Assembly: GCF_000425385.1 (NCBI RefSeq)
Contig: NZ_KE384360.1
Location: 6,196-70,195 of the forward strand
DNA from: Pseudoduganella violaceinigra DSM 15887
GTDB taxonomy: Bacteria; Pseudomonadota; Gammaproteobacteria; Burkholderiales; Burkholderiaceae_D
Length of the DNA stretch: 64,000 nt
Direction of reading: 5' to 3'
Part shown: positions 33,819-42,441 of the stretch, in pieces
How the letters are laid out: every line of letters starts with the position of its first letter
How positions within the stretch are numbered: position 1 is the first letter of the stretch
Translations under genes and position numbers: made by a program
The notes under the pieces: model-generated
The model's input: the letters and a program-made list of their open reading frames with translations, nothing else
Told to the model about the DNA's origin: nothing
The model's database searches: none

Positions 33819-36107
33819 CTATGCGCGCTCGCGGGTGACGCGGTTGACGCCGGCGACTTTCCTGACGTTGCGGATCAGCGCTGCCAGGTGGACGCGGTCC
33901 TTGACCTGGATCGTGAAGCGCAGCTGGTGCAGGATGTGCTCGCGGTCTTCGTCCATGCCGACGAAGGTGATGTTGCCGTCCGATTCGCCGATTTCGGCGG
34001 CGACGCGCGCCAGGATGCCTTTTTCATTGTTGATGATCAGGCGGATCCGGCTGTCGAAGCGGCGGTTGATTTCCGTGCCCCATTTCACGGCGATCCAGCG
34101 TTCCGGTTCTTTCTGCTTCAGCCGCTTGGCGACCGAGCAGTCGCCGGTGTGCACCTGCAGGCCCTGGTCGCGCCGCAGCTGGCCGACGATATGGTCGCCC
34201 GGGATCGGCAGGCAGCACGGCGCCAGCTGCACCGACACGCCTTCGCTGCCGTAGATGGTGACCGGGTCCAGCTCTTTCGGGCTGGTGTGCTCGATCGGCG
34301 CGCTGGCCGATTCGCCGCCCAGCAGGCCGAAGATGTGGCGCGCCACCAGGGCGGCCATGCGCTTGCCGATGCCGATGTCGGCATGCAGCTCTTCCATCGA
34401 CTTGGCCGAGGATTCGTTCAGCAGGCGCTCCATCAGCGGCGGCGGCAGTTCGCGCGGCACGTTGATGGCGGCCAGCGCCTGCGCCAGCAACTGCTGGCCG
34501 AGGCGGATCGATTCCGGCAGATTGATGGTGCGCAGGTGGTGGCGGATCGCCGAGCGCGCCTTGCCGGTGCGCACGAAGGACAGCCAGGTCGGGCTCGGGC
34601 GCGAGTTCGGGTCGGTGACGATTTCCACGATGTCGCCGTTGCGCAGCTCCGTGCGCAATTGCGCCGCTTCGCCGTTGATGTTGACCGAGACCGTGTGGTC
34701 GCCGATGCCGGTGTGGATCGAGTAGGCGAAGTCGATCGGCGTGGCGCCGCGCGGCAGGGCGATGATCTTCGATTTCGGCGTGAACACGTAGACCGAATCG
34801 GGGAACAGGTCGACCTTGACGTGTTCCAGGAATTCGGCCGAGTCGCCGGTCTGCTGCTGGATGTCGAGCAGCGATTGCAGCCAGGCGTGGGTGCGCTGCT
34901 GCATGTCCGAGATGTTGGCGTCGTTGCTCTTGTACAGCCAGTGCGCCGCCACGCCCGATTCGGCGGTACGGTGCATTTCCTGGGTGCGGATCTGGAACTC
35001 CACCGGCGTGCCGTAGGGGCCGATCAAGGTGGTGTGCAGCGACTGGTAGCCGTTCAGCTTGCGGATCGCGATATAGTCCTTGAACTTGCCCGGCATCGGC
35101 TTGTACAGCGAGTGCAGGGTGCCCAGCGCCACATAGCAGTTGGGGAAGCTGTCGACCACCACGCGGAAGCCGTACACGTCCAGCACCTGCGAGAACGACA
35201 GGTGCTTGGAGCGCATCTTCTTGTAGATGCCGTACAGGGTCTTTTCGCGGCCGTAGACTTCGGCCTCGATGCCGGCCATGGTCAGCGTGTTCTTCACCGC
35301 GTCCAGGATCTTCGACACCACCTCGCGCCGGTTGCCGCGCGCCGCCTTCACGGCCTTGTGCAGCACATGGTAGCGCAGCGGGTACAGGTGGGAGAAGGAC
35401 AGGTCCTGCAGCTCGCGGTAGATATTGTTCAGGCCGAGGCGGTGCGCGATCGGCACATACACTTCCATGGTCTCGGCTGCGATGCGGCGCTTCTTGGCCG
35501 GCACCATCACTTCCAGCGTGCGCATATTGTGCAGGCGGTCGGCCAGCTTGATCAGGATCACGCGCACGTCCGAGGCCATGGCCAGCAGCATCTTGCGGAA
35601 GTTTTCCGCCTGCGCCTCGATCTGGCTCTGGAACTCGATTTTTTCCAGCTTCGACAAGCCGTCCACCAGGTGCGCCACCTGGGCGCCGAAGCGCTCGATC
35701 AGCTCCTCCTTCTTGACGTCCTGGTCCTCCATCACGTCGTGCAGCAGGGCCGCCATGATGGCTTGCGCGTCGAGCTTCCATTCGGTGCAGATTTCCGCCA
35801 CCGCGATCGGGTGCGAGATATACGGCTCGCCCGACTTGCGCACCTGGCCCAGGTGCATCTCGTCCGAGAAGCGATAGGCTTCCTTGACCTTTTTCAGGTC
35901 GGCCTCGCTCATGTACTCGGCCAGCTTTTCGGTCAGGTGGGTGATGGTGGCGACGCCGGTTGGCACGGCCGGCGCGGCCGGCGGGGACGGCGGGGACGGC
36001 GAAACTGCGGGGGCAGAAACGTCAACGCCCGGCTGTTGCTTAGCCGGGCGCCGTGCCCGCCGTGCGGGCTGTTCGCTGATGTTGGGATCGGCGGATGACA
36101 GGTTCAT
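33819..36107 (-). CDS. spoT: Bifunctional (p)ppGpp synthetase/hydrolase SpoT (RelA/SpoT family)
   Basis: 762 residues. Order: an N-terminal Ala/Pro-rich extension of about 50; the HD hydrolase domain with the metal-binding HDVMED near residue 125; the synthetase domain (KDYIAIRKLNGYQSLHTTLI; EFQIRTQEMHRTAESGVAAH) near 300-400; TGS (VFTPKSKIIALPRGATPIDF) near 440; and a C-terminal ACT domain (RLIINNEKGILARVAAEIGE). With an intact HD motif it can both make and destroy (p)ppGpp in the stringent response. It follows rpoZ, as in many proteobacteria. The RAYT element is directly downstream. Confidence 0.95.
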   Translation of the reverse strand: MNLSSADPNISEQPARRARRPAKQQPGVDVSAPAVSPSPPSPPAAPAVPTGVATITHLTEKLAEYMSEADLKKVKEAYRFSDEMHLGQVRKSGEPYISHPIAVAEICTEWKLDAQAIMAALLHDVMEDQDVKKEELIERFGAQVAHLVDGLSKLEKIEFQSQIEAQAENFRKMLLAMASDVRVILIKLADRLHNMRTLEVMVPAKKRRIAAETMEVYVPIAHRLGLNNIYRELQDLSFSHLYPLRYHVLHKAVKAARGNRREVVSKILDAVKNTLTMAGIEAEVYGREKTLYGIYKKMRSKHLSFSQVLDVYGFRVVVDSFPNCYVALGTLHSLYKPMPGKFKDYIAIRKLNGYQSLHTTLIGPYGTPVEFQIRTQEMHRTAESGVAAHWLYKSNDANISDMQQRTHAWLQSLLDIQQQTGDSAEFLEHVKVDLFPDSVYVFTPKSKIIALPRGATPIDFAYSIHTGIGDHTVSVNINGEAAQLRTELRNGDIVEIVTDPNSRPSPTWLSFVRTGKARSAIRHHLRTINLPESIRLGQQLLAQALAAINVPRELPPPLMERLLNESSAKSMEELHADIGIGKRMAALVARHIFGLLGGESASAPIEHTSPKELDPVTIYGSEGVSVQLAPCCLPIPGDHIVGQLRRDQGLQVHTGDCSVAKRLKQKEPERWIAVKWGTEINRRFDSRIRLIINNEKGILARVAAEIGESDGNITFVGMDEDREHILHQLRFTIQVKDRVHLAALIRNVRKVAGVNRVTRERA

Positions 36108-36131
36108 ATCGGGAACAAAAAGGTTCCCAGC

Positions 36132-36335
36132 TTACATAGGGACCTTTTTCAGCATTTCCAGGCCTACTTTGCCGGCGGCGATTTCACGCAGGGCGACGAC
36201 GGTTGGCTTGTCCTTGGCTTCGACCTTAGGGGTGTGGCCTTGCAGCAGCTGGCGTGCGCGGTAGGTGGCTGCCAGGGTCAGCTGGAAGCGGTTAGGGACG
36301 TTCTTCAGGCAATCTTCAATAGTAATACGGGCCAT
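36132..36335 (-). CDS. rpoZ: RNA polymerase omega subunit
   Basis: 67 residues: MARITIEDCLKNVPNRFQLT is the conserved omega start, and KPTVVALREIAAGKVGLEML the end. Omega stabilises the beta-prime subunit and contributes to the ppGpp site of RNA polymerase. It lies in the classical gmk-rpoZ-spoT order, 24 bases before spoT. Confidence 0.97.
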   Translation of the reverse strand: MARITIEDCLKNVPNRFQLTLAATYRARQLLQGHTPKVEAKDKPTVVALREIAAGKVGLEMLKKVPM

Positions 36336-36362
36336 GCTTTCACTCCTGGGTAGATGCGGTAT

Positions 36363-37004
36363 TTATTCTGCGTGGTCGGCGTGGATGCCCAGCTCGGACA
36401 TCAACTTGGCATTGCGGGCGGCTTGTTGCGCGAACCGGCAACGGGCGGATCGGACGATCGCGCTCAGCTCCGACAAGGCGACCGGGAACTCTTCGTTGAT
36501 AATAACATACTCAAACTCCGGCGCGTGGGCGATTTCGCCGCCCGCCGCCAGCAAGCGGCGGTTGATCACGTGGACTTCGTCCTGGCCGCGCTTGTGCAGG
36601 CGCTCTTCCAGCGCCGCGAACGAGGGCGGCAGGATGAAGATGCCGGCCGCCTGCGGGAACTGCTTCTTGACCTGGCGCGCGCCCTGCCAATCGATCTCCA
36701 GCAGGATGTCGGTGCCGGCCTTCATCTGCTCTTCCACGAAGATGCGCGAGGTGCCGTAGTAATTGCCGTGCACCTCGGCCCATTCCAGGAACTCGCCCTG
36801 GGCGGCCCGGGCGCGGAAATCCTCGGCCGTGGTGAAGAAGTACTCGCGGCCATGCTGTTCGCCCGGGCGCGGCTGGCGCGTGGTGGTCGAGATCGACAGC
36901 TTGATGGCTGGTTCCTGCGCCAGCAGGGCATTGACCAGCGTCGATTTACCGGCACCGGATGGCGCTGCAACCATGAACAGGCTACCGGAAAAATGTTGGC
37001 TCAT
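36363..37004 (-). CDS. gmk: Guanylate kinase
   Basis: 213 residues from the ATG at 37004; a TTG two codons upstream is in frame but less likely. P-loop APSGAGKSTLVNALLAQ is near residue 15. The GMP-binding region is SISTTTRQPRPGE and REYFFTTAEDF, and DILLEIDWQGARQVKKQFP is family-typical. Gmk converts GMP plus ATP to GDP plus ADP. It is the first gene of gmk-rpoZ-spoT. Confidence 0.97.
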   Translation of the reverse strand: MSQHFSGSLFMVAAPSGAGKSTLVNALLAQEPAIKLSISTTTRQPRPGEQHGREYFFTTAEDFRARAAQGEFLEWAEVHGNYYGTSRIFVEEQMKAGTDILLEIDWQGARQVKKQFPQAAGIFILPPSFAALEERLHKRGQDEVHVINRRLLAAGGEIAHAPEFEYVIINEEFPVALSELSAIVRSARCRFAQQAARNAKLMSELGIHADHAE

Positions 37005-37073
37005 TGGCAATTCTCAAAAGCTAGGCTCGCGCCCAAAGAGGTATTTTACCAAGGGCAAGTGGTTTTGCACTGC

Positions 37074-37102
37074 TTGACAATGGACCGACCGGTCTATAGA
37101 GT
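37074..37102 (+). promoter_or_regulatory. Promoter and TetR-type operator of the tetR-hydrolase operon
   Basis: A -35 TTGACA (37074-37079) and a weak -10 TAGAGT (37097-37102) at 17-base spacing flank a 16-bp palindrome TGGACCGACCGGTCTA (37081-37096; one mismatch). Palindromes of this type are typical operators of TetR regulators. Its position inside the promoter implies autorepression. The tetR start codon follows 7 bases later. Confidence 0.65.
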
Positions 37103-37108
37103 TGTTTG

Positions 37109-37693
37109 ATGACGACGCCCACCCTGACCACCCGCGAACGCCTGATCAACGCCATGATCACCACGCTGCAGCACCGCGGCCTGCACGGCGCCGGCCTGAG
37201 CGAAATCCTGGCCACGGCCAAGGCGCCCAAAGGCGTGATGTACCACCATTTCCCCGGCGGCAAGGACCAACTGGCCGTGGCCGCCATCGAAGCCACCTTC
37301 AGCTTCCTGCTGCACAAGCTCGACACCTATATGGAGCGCGAGCCCGACGTGGTCAGCGCGCTGCAGGCCTGGATCCTGCGCGCCCTGCGCGGCCTGGACG
37401 ACAGCGCATTCGAACTGGGCTGCCCGCTGGCCGCCGTGGCGCTGGAATCGACCGCCGGCGACGTGGACATCCGCAACGCCCTGAAAACCGGCTTCGCCAG
37501 CCTGCGCGGCCGGATGGCCGATGCGCTGGTGCTGGCCGGCCATGAACGCCAGCGCGCGGAAGGCATCGCCGCCCTGATCCTCGCCGCCTACGAAGGCGGC
37601 CTGCTGCAAGCCCGCGTGGCGGGCGATACCGCGCCGATGGTGCAAACCATGGACGCCCTGATGCCGATGCTGAACGTGGAGAAGAAAACATGA
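37109..37693 (+). CDS. TetR/AcrR family transcriptional repressor
   Basis: 194 residues from the ATG at 37109. The N-terminal helix-turn-helix is ERLINAMITTLQHRGLHGAG then LSEILATAKAPKGVMYHHFP, the usual TetR pattern ending in the YHHF element. The C-terminal ligand domain (ELGCPLAAVALESTAGDVDI) resembles the LmrA/YxaF-like group. It overlaps the hydrolase gene downstream by ATGA, so it most likely controls that gene and itself through the palindrome in its promoter. The ligand is unknown. Confidence 0.9.
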   Translation: MTTPTLTTRERLINAMITTLQHRGLHGAGLSEILATAKAPKGVMYHHFPGGKDQLAVAAIEATFSFLLHKLDTYMEREPDVVSALQAWILRALRGLDDSAFELGCPLAAVALESTAGDVDIRNALKTGFASLRGRMADALVLAGHERQRAEGIAALILAAYEGGLLQARVAGDTAPMVQTMDALMPMLNVEKKT

Positions 37694-38574
37694 GCAATAT
37701 GCCCGCCGCCGCCCTCCTGCTGGCGGAAAAACTCGAACTGCGCGCCGCCGACGGCTACCAGCTCTCCGCCATGCGCTACCGCGCCCGCGGCCCGGAAAAA
37801 GCGCGCCTGCTGGTGGCCGGCGCCACCGGCGTACCGCAAGGCTTCTACCGCCGCTTCGCCGAATTCGCCGCGGGGCAGGGCTACACCGTCCTGACCTTCG
37901 ACTACCGCGGCGTCGGCGGCTCCGCGCCGACAACCCTGCGCGGCTTCGAGGCCAGCTTCCTCGACTGGGCGCGCCTGGACCTGAACGCGGTCATCGAATT
38001 TTTCGCCCCCGCCGACAGCACCCCGCTGTACATGGTCGGGCACTCCTACGGCGGCCACGCACTGGGGCTGGTGCCGAACCACGCAAAGATCGCCGGCGTC
38101 TACCTGTTCGGCGTCGGCGCCGGCTGGCACGGCTGGATGCCGCCCCTGGAACGCCTGCGGGTGCTGGCCATGTGGCACATCGTCGGCCCCATCGTCACGC
38201 GCTGGAAGGGCCGCCTGGCCTGGAGCAAGCTTGGCATGGGCGAAGACCTGCCCATGGGCGTGTACCGGCAATGGAAGCACTGGTGCAAATTCCCGCGCTA
38301 CTTCCTGGACGACCCGGATGTGCCCGAGATCGCGCAAGGCTTCGCCGAAGTGCGCATGCCGATCCTGGCGCTGAACGCCACCGACGACTTATGGGCGCCG
38401 CCGCTGTCACGCGACGCCCTGATGTCCGGCTACCGCAACGCAGCGTGGCACAGCGTCGATATCGACCCGGCCGTCGCCGGGCTGGGCAAGCTGGGGCATA
38501 TGGGCTACTTCCGCCCGCATGCACAAGCGCTGTGGGAGCGCGCCCTCGCCTGGTTCGACGGGCTGGAACGCTAA
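37690..38574 (+). CDS. Alpha/beta hydrolase
   Basis: 294 residues. The nucleophile elbow GHSYGG puts the catalytic serine near residue 119. TFDYRGVGGSAP is the conserved strand-4 region, and LALNATDDLWAPP likely holds the acidic residue. A late His in LGKLGHMGYF could complete the triad. The substrate cannot be told. The start overlaps the tetR stop by 4 bases, and the end overlaps the convergent DUF72 gene by 4 bases. Confidence 0.88.
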   Translation: MSNMPAAALLLAEKLELRAADGYQLSAMRYRARGPEKARLLVAGATGVPQGFYRRFAEFAAGQGYTVLTFDYRGVGGSAPTTLRGFEASFLDWARLDLNAVIEFFAPADSTPLYMVGHSYGGHALGLVPNHAKIAGVYLFGVGAGWHGWMPPLERLRVLAMWHIVGPIVTRWKGRLAWSKLGMGEDLPMGVYRQWKHWCKFPRYFLDDPDVPEIAQGFAEVRMPILALNATDDLWAPPLSRDALMSGYRNAAWHSVDIDPAVAGLGKLGHMGYFRPHAQALWERALAWFDGLER

Positions 38575-39320
38575 CGCTTGGCCGCCAAGGCGCGCAGCAA
38601 TTCCTGCGCCGCCGCAGGGGCACGCTCCTTGGCGCCGTTGATGAAATAGACAAAGACATCGCGCTTGCCATCGTCGGACCAAGCCTGTGCCTGCGCGGCC
38701 CACTTCTTCAGGGCGGGTTTGGTATAGCCGGTGGCGATCTCGCTTTGCGCATCCATCAGCCGAGCGTAGACGAAATCGCCGGTCACCTCGGTGAAATGGG
38801 GGTATTTCGGCGAATCGGTAATCACGGTCGCGATCTTGTGTTTCTTTGCCAGCGTCAGATACGCGGGGCACAAGAAGCTTTCGTGGCGCGCATCGAGCAC
38901 ATGCTGCAGCTTATGTTTGCCGAGTTTCCTGGGCAGCAGCTTGAAGAACGCCGCCACATCCTCCGGATCGAAGCGCTTGGTCGCGGCCAACTGCCACAGG
39001 ATGGGGCCCAGCTTATCGCCCAGCTCGGACAGGCCGCTCTTCATGAAACGTTCGATCGACTCGCCAGCCTCGCCCAGCACCTTGCGGTTGGTGGCAAAGC
39101 GCGACGCCTTCACGGCAAAGACGAAATCTTTCGGCGTACGTTCGGCCCAGCCGGCGAAATGTTCCGGCTTGGCGTCGCGGTAGAAAGTGCCGTTGATCTC
39201 GATACTGGTCAGCACACAGCTCGCGTATTCCAGCGCGCGCTTGATGGGAACATCCGGCGGATAGAAAGTTTCGCGCCAGGGAGCAAACTCCCAACCACCA
39301 ATGCCAACGCGGATATTCAT
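38571..39320 (-). CDS. DUF72 (YecE-like) protein
   Basis: 249 residues with the DUF72 pattern: an early IGGWEFAPWRETFYPPDVP, then TSIEINGTFYRDAKPEHFAG, FVFAVKASRFATN, and VLDARHESFLCPAYL in the middle. DUF72 proteins adopt a TIM-barrel fold, but no biochemical activity is established. It is convergent with the hydrolase and lies downstream of yicC across a repeat element; no link to either is evident. Confidence 0.9.
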   Translation of the reverse strand: MNIRVGIGGWEFAPWRETFYPPDVPIKRALEYASCVLTSIEINGTFYRDAKPEHFAGWAERTPKDFVFAVKASRFATNRKVLGEAGESIERFMKSGLSELGDKLGPILWQLAATKRFDPEDVAAFFKLLPRKLGKHKLQHVLDARHESFLCPAYLTLAKKHKIATVITDSPKYPHFTEVTGDFVYARLMDAQSEIATGYTKPALKKWAAQAQAWSDDGKRDVFVYFINGAKERAPAAAQELLRALAAKR

Positions 39321-39342
39321 CGTTGAATTCCTTGGAAGAAAT

Positions 39343-39505
39343 TCGGGGTCAGGTCTGTCATTTGGACACCCGAAGACGACATTTGAGAAATCTCAATACG
39401 CTCCTAAAATAGCAAACGGGGCGAGCGCACAGTTGTGCGTTTCGCCCCGTATTGATCTTTATCAAAGGTGTGCGTTGGCTGTCCAAATGACAGACCTGAC
39501 CCCGA
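39343..39505. repeat. 163-bp element with perfect 26-bp terminal inverted repeats
   Basis: The arms at 39343-39368 and 39480-39505 are exact reverse complements. Each contains GGGGTCAGGTCTG and ends in TTTGGACA. The arms belong to the same family as the copies at 8226-8251 and 60743-60769. The interior has no open reading frame and one strong hairpin. It lies between yicC and the DUF72 gene and looks like a non-autonomous element, possibly mobilised in trans. Confidence 0.8.
39416..39450 (-). terminator. Strong hairpin inside the 163-bp element, probable yicC terminator
   Basis: ACGGGGCGA pairs with TCGCCCCGT, and the interior GCGCAC/GTGCGT continues the stem to an AGTT/AACT loop. On the minus strand it is followed by TTTGCTATTTT, suitable for ending yicC transcripts. 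Confidence 0.55.
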
Positions 39506-39508
39506 CTT

Positions 39509-40414
39509 TTATTCGAGGTTCTGGACTTGCTCGCGCATTTGTTCGATCAGCAGCTTCAGTTCCATCGAGGCGTCGGCCAGTTCCTTGACCGATGCTTTGG
39601 CGCCGAGGGTGTTGGCTTCGCGGTTCAATTCCTGCATCATGAAGTCGAGGCGTTTGCCGACTTGGCCGCCTTTTTTCAGGATGTGGCGGGTTTCGCCCAG
39701 ATGGGCCGACAGGCGGCCCAGCTCTTCCGCGACGTCGATGCGGATGCCGTACAGGATCACTTCCTGGCGGATGCGTTCCATCGCGTCCTGGCGCGACATC
39801 GACGTGTTCGAACCTTGGCAGGCCAGGCCGAGGGCTTCCTGCATGCGTTCGACAGCTTTTTGTTGGAATTGTGCAACTACCTGAGGAATCAGTGGGGTAA
39901 TTCTTTTGACAATGGTTTCCATCGCTTCGATGCGGGAAACCAGCATCGCTTCCAGGGCCGCGCCTTCGCGCTGGCGGCTTTGGACGAAGGCGGCCAAGGT
40001 CTTGGCCATCAGGGCCGCAACGTCGGCCTGCAGCGATTCCTGGCCGATTTGTGCCTCTTCGACAACACCGGGCCAGCGCAGTAGTTCCGCAACACTCATC
40101 TGTGCTGCGCCCGAGAAATGCTGGCCTACCTCGCCCTGGAGGCGGGCCAGTTCGTTGAGCAGGGCGAGATTCAGGGCCTGGGTGCCGGCGGCGGCGGCCT
40201 TACGGCCAAAACTGAGCCGGAGCTCTACTTTGCCGCGGGTGATGGCGCCCATGATGGCGGAGCGTAAATCGGGTTCGAGGGCCCGCAAGTCGTCGTTGAT
40301 GCGGAATTGCAGGTCAAGAAAGCGTGAATTGACGCTTTTGATCTCAATTGTCAGTGTGCCCGCGGCGCTTTCGCTGGTGGCGACGGCGTAGCCAGTCATG
40401 CTGGAAATGCTCAA
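39509..40414 (-). CDS. yicC: YicC family endoribonuclease
   Basis: 301 residues from a TTG at 40414; an ATG at 40399 would give 296 residues beginning MTGYA. SSMTGYAVA at the start, IEIKSVNSRFLDLQFRINDD, and the C-terminal DVAEELGRLSAHLGETRHIL and EANTLGAKASVKELADASME are YicC signatures. E. coli YicC is reported as an endoribonuclease affecting RNA turnover. The start codon is uncertain because neither candidate has a clear ribosome site. In related genomes it commonly neighbours gmk; here three accessory genes separate them. Confidence 0.92.
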   Translation of the reverse strand: MSISSMTGYAVATSESAAGTLTIEIKSVNSRFLDLQFRINDDLRALEPDLRSAIMGAITRGKVELRLSFGRKAAAAGTQALNLALLNELARLQGEVGQHFSGAAQMSVAELLRWPGVVEEAQIGQESLQADVAALMAKTLAAFVQSRQREGAALEAMLVSRIEAMETIVKRITPLIPQVVAQFQQKAVERMQEALGLACQGSNTSMSRQDAMERIRQEVILYGIRIDVAEELGRLSAHLGETRHILKKGGQVGKRLDFMMQELNREANTLGAKASVKELADASMELKLLIEQMREQVQNLE

Positions 40415-40496
40415 AGGATATCCCCGATTTTGTCTTTGTCTTTACAATATATTGCTTTGTCCCACACAATCCGGTTTAGTTGAAGCGAGGAAACTT

Positions 40497-41489
40497 ATGG
40501 CAGCACAAAACAACGCTCCATTACCGGATGGCCTGGAAATTGCTGGATACCGCATTGTAAAGAAAATTGCGTCAGGCGGGTTCAGTATTGTGTACCTGGC
40601 CTACGATGCCGAAGGTAATGCAGTAGCAATTAAAGAATATTTACCAAGTAGCCTTGCATTGCGTCAAGAGGGCGAAATGGTGCCTGTGGTCACCAAAGCA
40701 AACCTTGCGGTCTTTAGGATCGGGTTGAAATGCTTTTTTGAAGAGGGCCGTGCATTAGCGAAGATTTCACACCCGAATGTTGTAAGAGTGTTGAATTTCT
40801 TCCGCGCGAACGAAACGGTGTATATGGTCATGGCCTATGAATCGGGTCATTCGCTGCAGGACCACATTCAGCGCCAGCGCAGCAAGGGACGCAATTGCAG
40901 CGAGGCTTTCGTGCGGCAGATCTTCACGCAGGTGCTGAAAGGCTTGCGCGAAGTGCATACCAACAAGCTGCTGCACCTGGACCTGAAACCGGCCAATATC
41001 TACCTGCGCACGGACGGCACGCCGATGCTGCTGGACTTCGGCGCGGCGCGCCAGACCGTGAACACGGACAGCCCCAAGCTGATGCCGATGTATACGCCCG
41101 GCTTTGCGCCGCCCGAGCTGTATTCGAAGACCGAGGCGCTGGGCCCGTGGACCGACGTGTATTCGATCGGTGCGTCGATGTTCGCCTGTATGCTGGGCCA
41201 GCCGCCGCAGCCGGCCGACCAGCGCCGCAAGGAAGACAAGATGGAAGCCTACCTGCAGCGGCTGGACGGCAATTACTCGCCGGAGCTGATCAAGCTGGTA
41301 CGATCGACTTTGCAGATTGATCCTTTGAGCCGTCCGCAAAGTCTGTTCGAGCTGCAAAAACTGCTGGCGCAGACGCCGGTGCCGAAAGAACCGCCTCCTG
41401 CGCCGGGGGCAATTGAAAAGCTGGGCAAGCTGGCAGGCAAGCTCGGATTCGGCCGCAAAAAAGAAGCGGCGCCGCGCTCGCAAAAATAA
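40497..41489 (+). CDS. Hanks-type serine/threonine protein kinase
   Basis: 330 residues. The glycine loop is IASGGFSIVYLA, the ATP Lys is in AVAIKEYLP near residue 45, the catalytic loop is LLHLDLKPANIYL near 162 and DFG is in LLDFGAARQT. A short Pro-rich and basic tail (residues 295-330) follows, with no transmembrane helix, so it is cytosolic. It is 12 bases upstream of a PP2C phosphatase, the usual opposing enzyme. The first about 330 bases are visibly richer in A+T than the rest. The ATG at 40497 is preceded by GCGAGGAAAC. Confidence 0.93.
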   Translation: MAAQNNAPLPDGLEIAGYRIVKKIASGGFSIVYLAYDAEGNAVAIKEYLPSSLALRQEGEMVPVVTKANLAVFRIGLKCFFEEGRALAKISHPNVVRVLNFFRANETVYMVMAYESGHSLQDHIQRQRSKGRNCSEAFVRQIFTQVLKGLREVHTNKLLHLDLKPANIYLRTDGTPMLLDFGAARQTVNTDSPKLMPMYTPGFAPPELYSKTEALGPWTDVYSIGASMFACMLGQPPQPADQRRKEDKMEAYLQRLDGNYSPELIKLVRSTLQIDPLSRPQSLFELQKLLAQTPVPKEPPPAPGAIEKLGKLAGKLGFGRKKEAAPRSQK

Positions 41490-41501
41490 GGAGTTCATGC
41501 C

Positions 41502-42434
41502 ATGCAATTCGCGGTATATCAGGAAACACACATTGGCGGCCGCAAGGTCAACCAGGACCGGATGGGCTACAGCTTCACGCGCGACGCGCTGCTGCTGGTG
41601 CTCGCCGACGGGATGGGCGGGCACGCGCGCGGCGAAATCGCCGCTTCCATTGCCACCCGCACCATCTCGCAGATGTTCCAGCAGCAGGCCACGCCTTACG
41701 TGAAGGGGGCCGAGCGCTTCCTCGAAGAGGCGATGGAGGCCGCGCACCGGGACATCCATACGTACACGATGACCCACAATATGCCGGAGTCGCCGCGCAC
41801 CACCATTGTGGCCTGCCTGGTGCAGCACAATACCGCCGTGTGGGCGCACTGCGGCGATTCGCGCCTGTACTGGGTGCGTAACGGCCAGCTGCACGGACGT
41901 ACGCGCGACCACTCGCATGTGGAGAACATGATCGAGAAGGGGCTGATCCCGGCTTCGGCGCGCAATACCCACCCGGACCGCAACAAGCTGTACGCCTGCC
42001 TGGGCGCCAGCAGCGCTCCGCGCATCGAGATCTCGGGCCGCGCCAATTTGCTGCCGGGCGATACCTTGATGCTGTGCTCCGACGGCTTGTGGGCGGTGGT
42101 CAGCGACGAGGAATTGGTGCAGATGCTGACCACGCAAACCGTGGTGCGCGCCGTGCCGGACATGCTGGCCACGGCGCTGCGCCGCGCCGGCGAGACCAGC
42201 GATAACGTGACGGCGTTGGCCATCATGTGGCAGGGCGCCCTGGTCGCCGACGGCGCGCCGACCACGCACGCCGGCTCCACGGTGATTTCGACGGAACAGC
42301 TGCCGGAGGATGTGGTGAGCACCACCATCCATGGCGCTAAAGTCGAGAACGACGTGTTCGACGACGACGAAATCGAGAAGGCGATCGCGGAAATCCGCGG
42401 GGCCATCGAGAAGTCCACCCAATTATTGAAATAG
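41502..42434 (+). CDS. PP2C-type protein serine/threonine phosphatase
   Basis: 310 residues. All metal-binding PPM motifs are visible: VNQDRMGYS, LADGMGGHARGE, HCGDSRLYWVRNG, CSDGLWAVVSDEEL and ETSDNVTALAI. It should reverse phosphorylation by the upstream kinase. A C-terminal tail of about 60 acidic residues (VFDDDEIEKAIAEIRGAIEK) is outside the catalytic domain. It starts 12 bases after the kinase and ends 7 bases before rph. Confidence 0.93.
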   Translation: MQFAVYQETHIGGRKVNQDRMGYSFTRDALLLVLADGMGGHARGEIAASIATRTISQMFQQQATPYVKGAERFLEEAMEAAHRDIHTYTMTHNMPESPRTTIVACLVQHNTAVWAHCGDSRLYWVRNGQLHGRTRDHSHVENMIEKGLIPASARNTHPDRNKLYACLGASSAPRIEISGRANLLPGDTLMLCSDGLWAVVSDEELVQMLTTQTVVRAVPDMLATALRRAGETSDNVTALAIMWQGALVADGAPTTHAGSTVISTEQLPEDVVSTTIHGAKVENDVFDDDEIEKAIAEIRGAIEKSTQLLK

Positions 42435-42441
42435 GAAATCC

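Noticed and set aside
33816..36098. A 760-codon plus-strand frame opposite spoT
   Set aside because: Antisense shadow; spoT has all expected domains on the minus strand.
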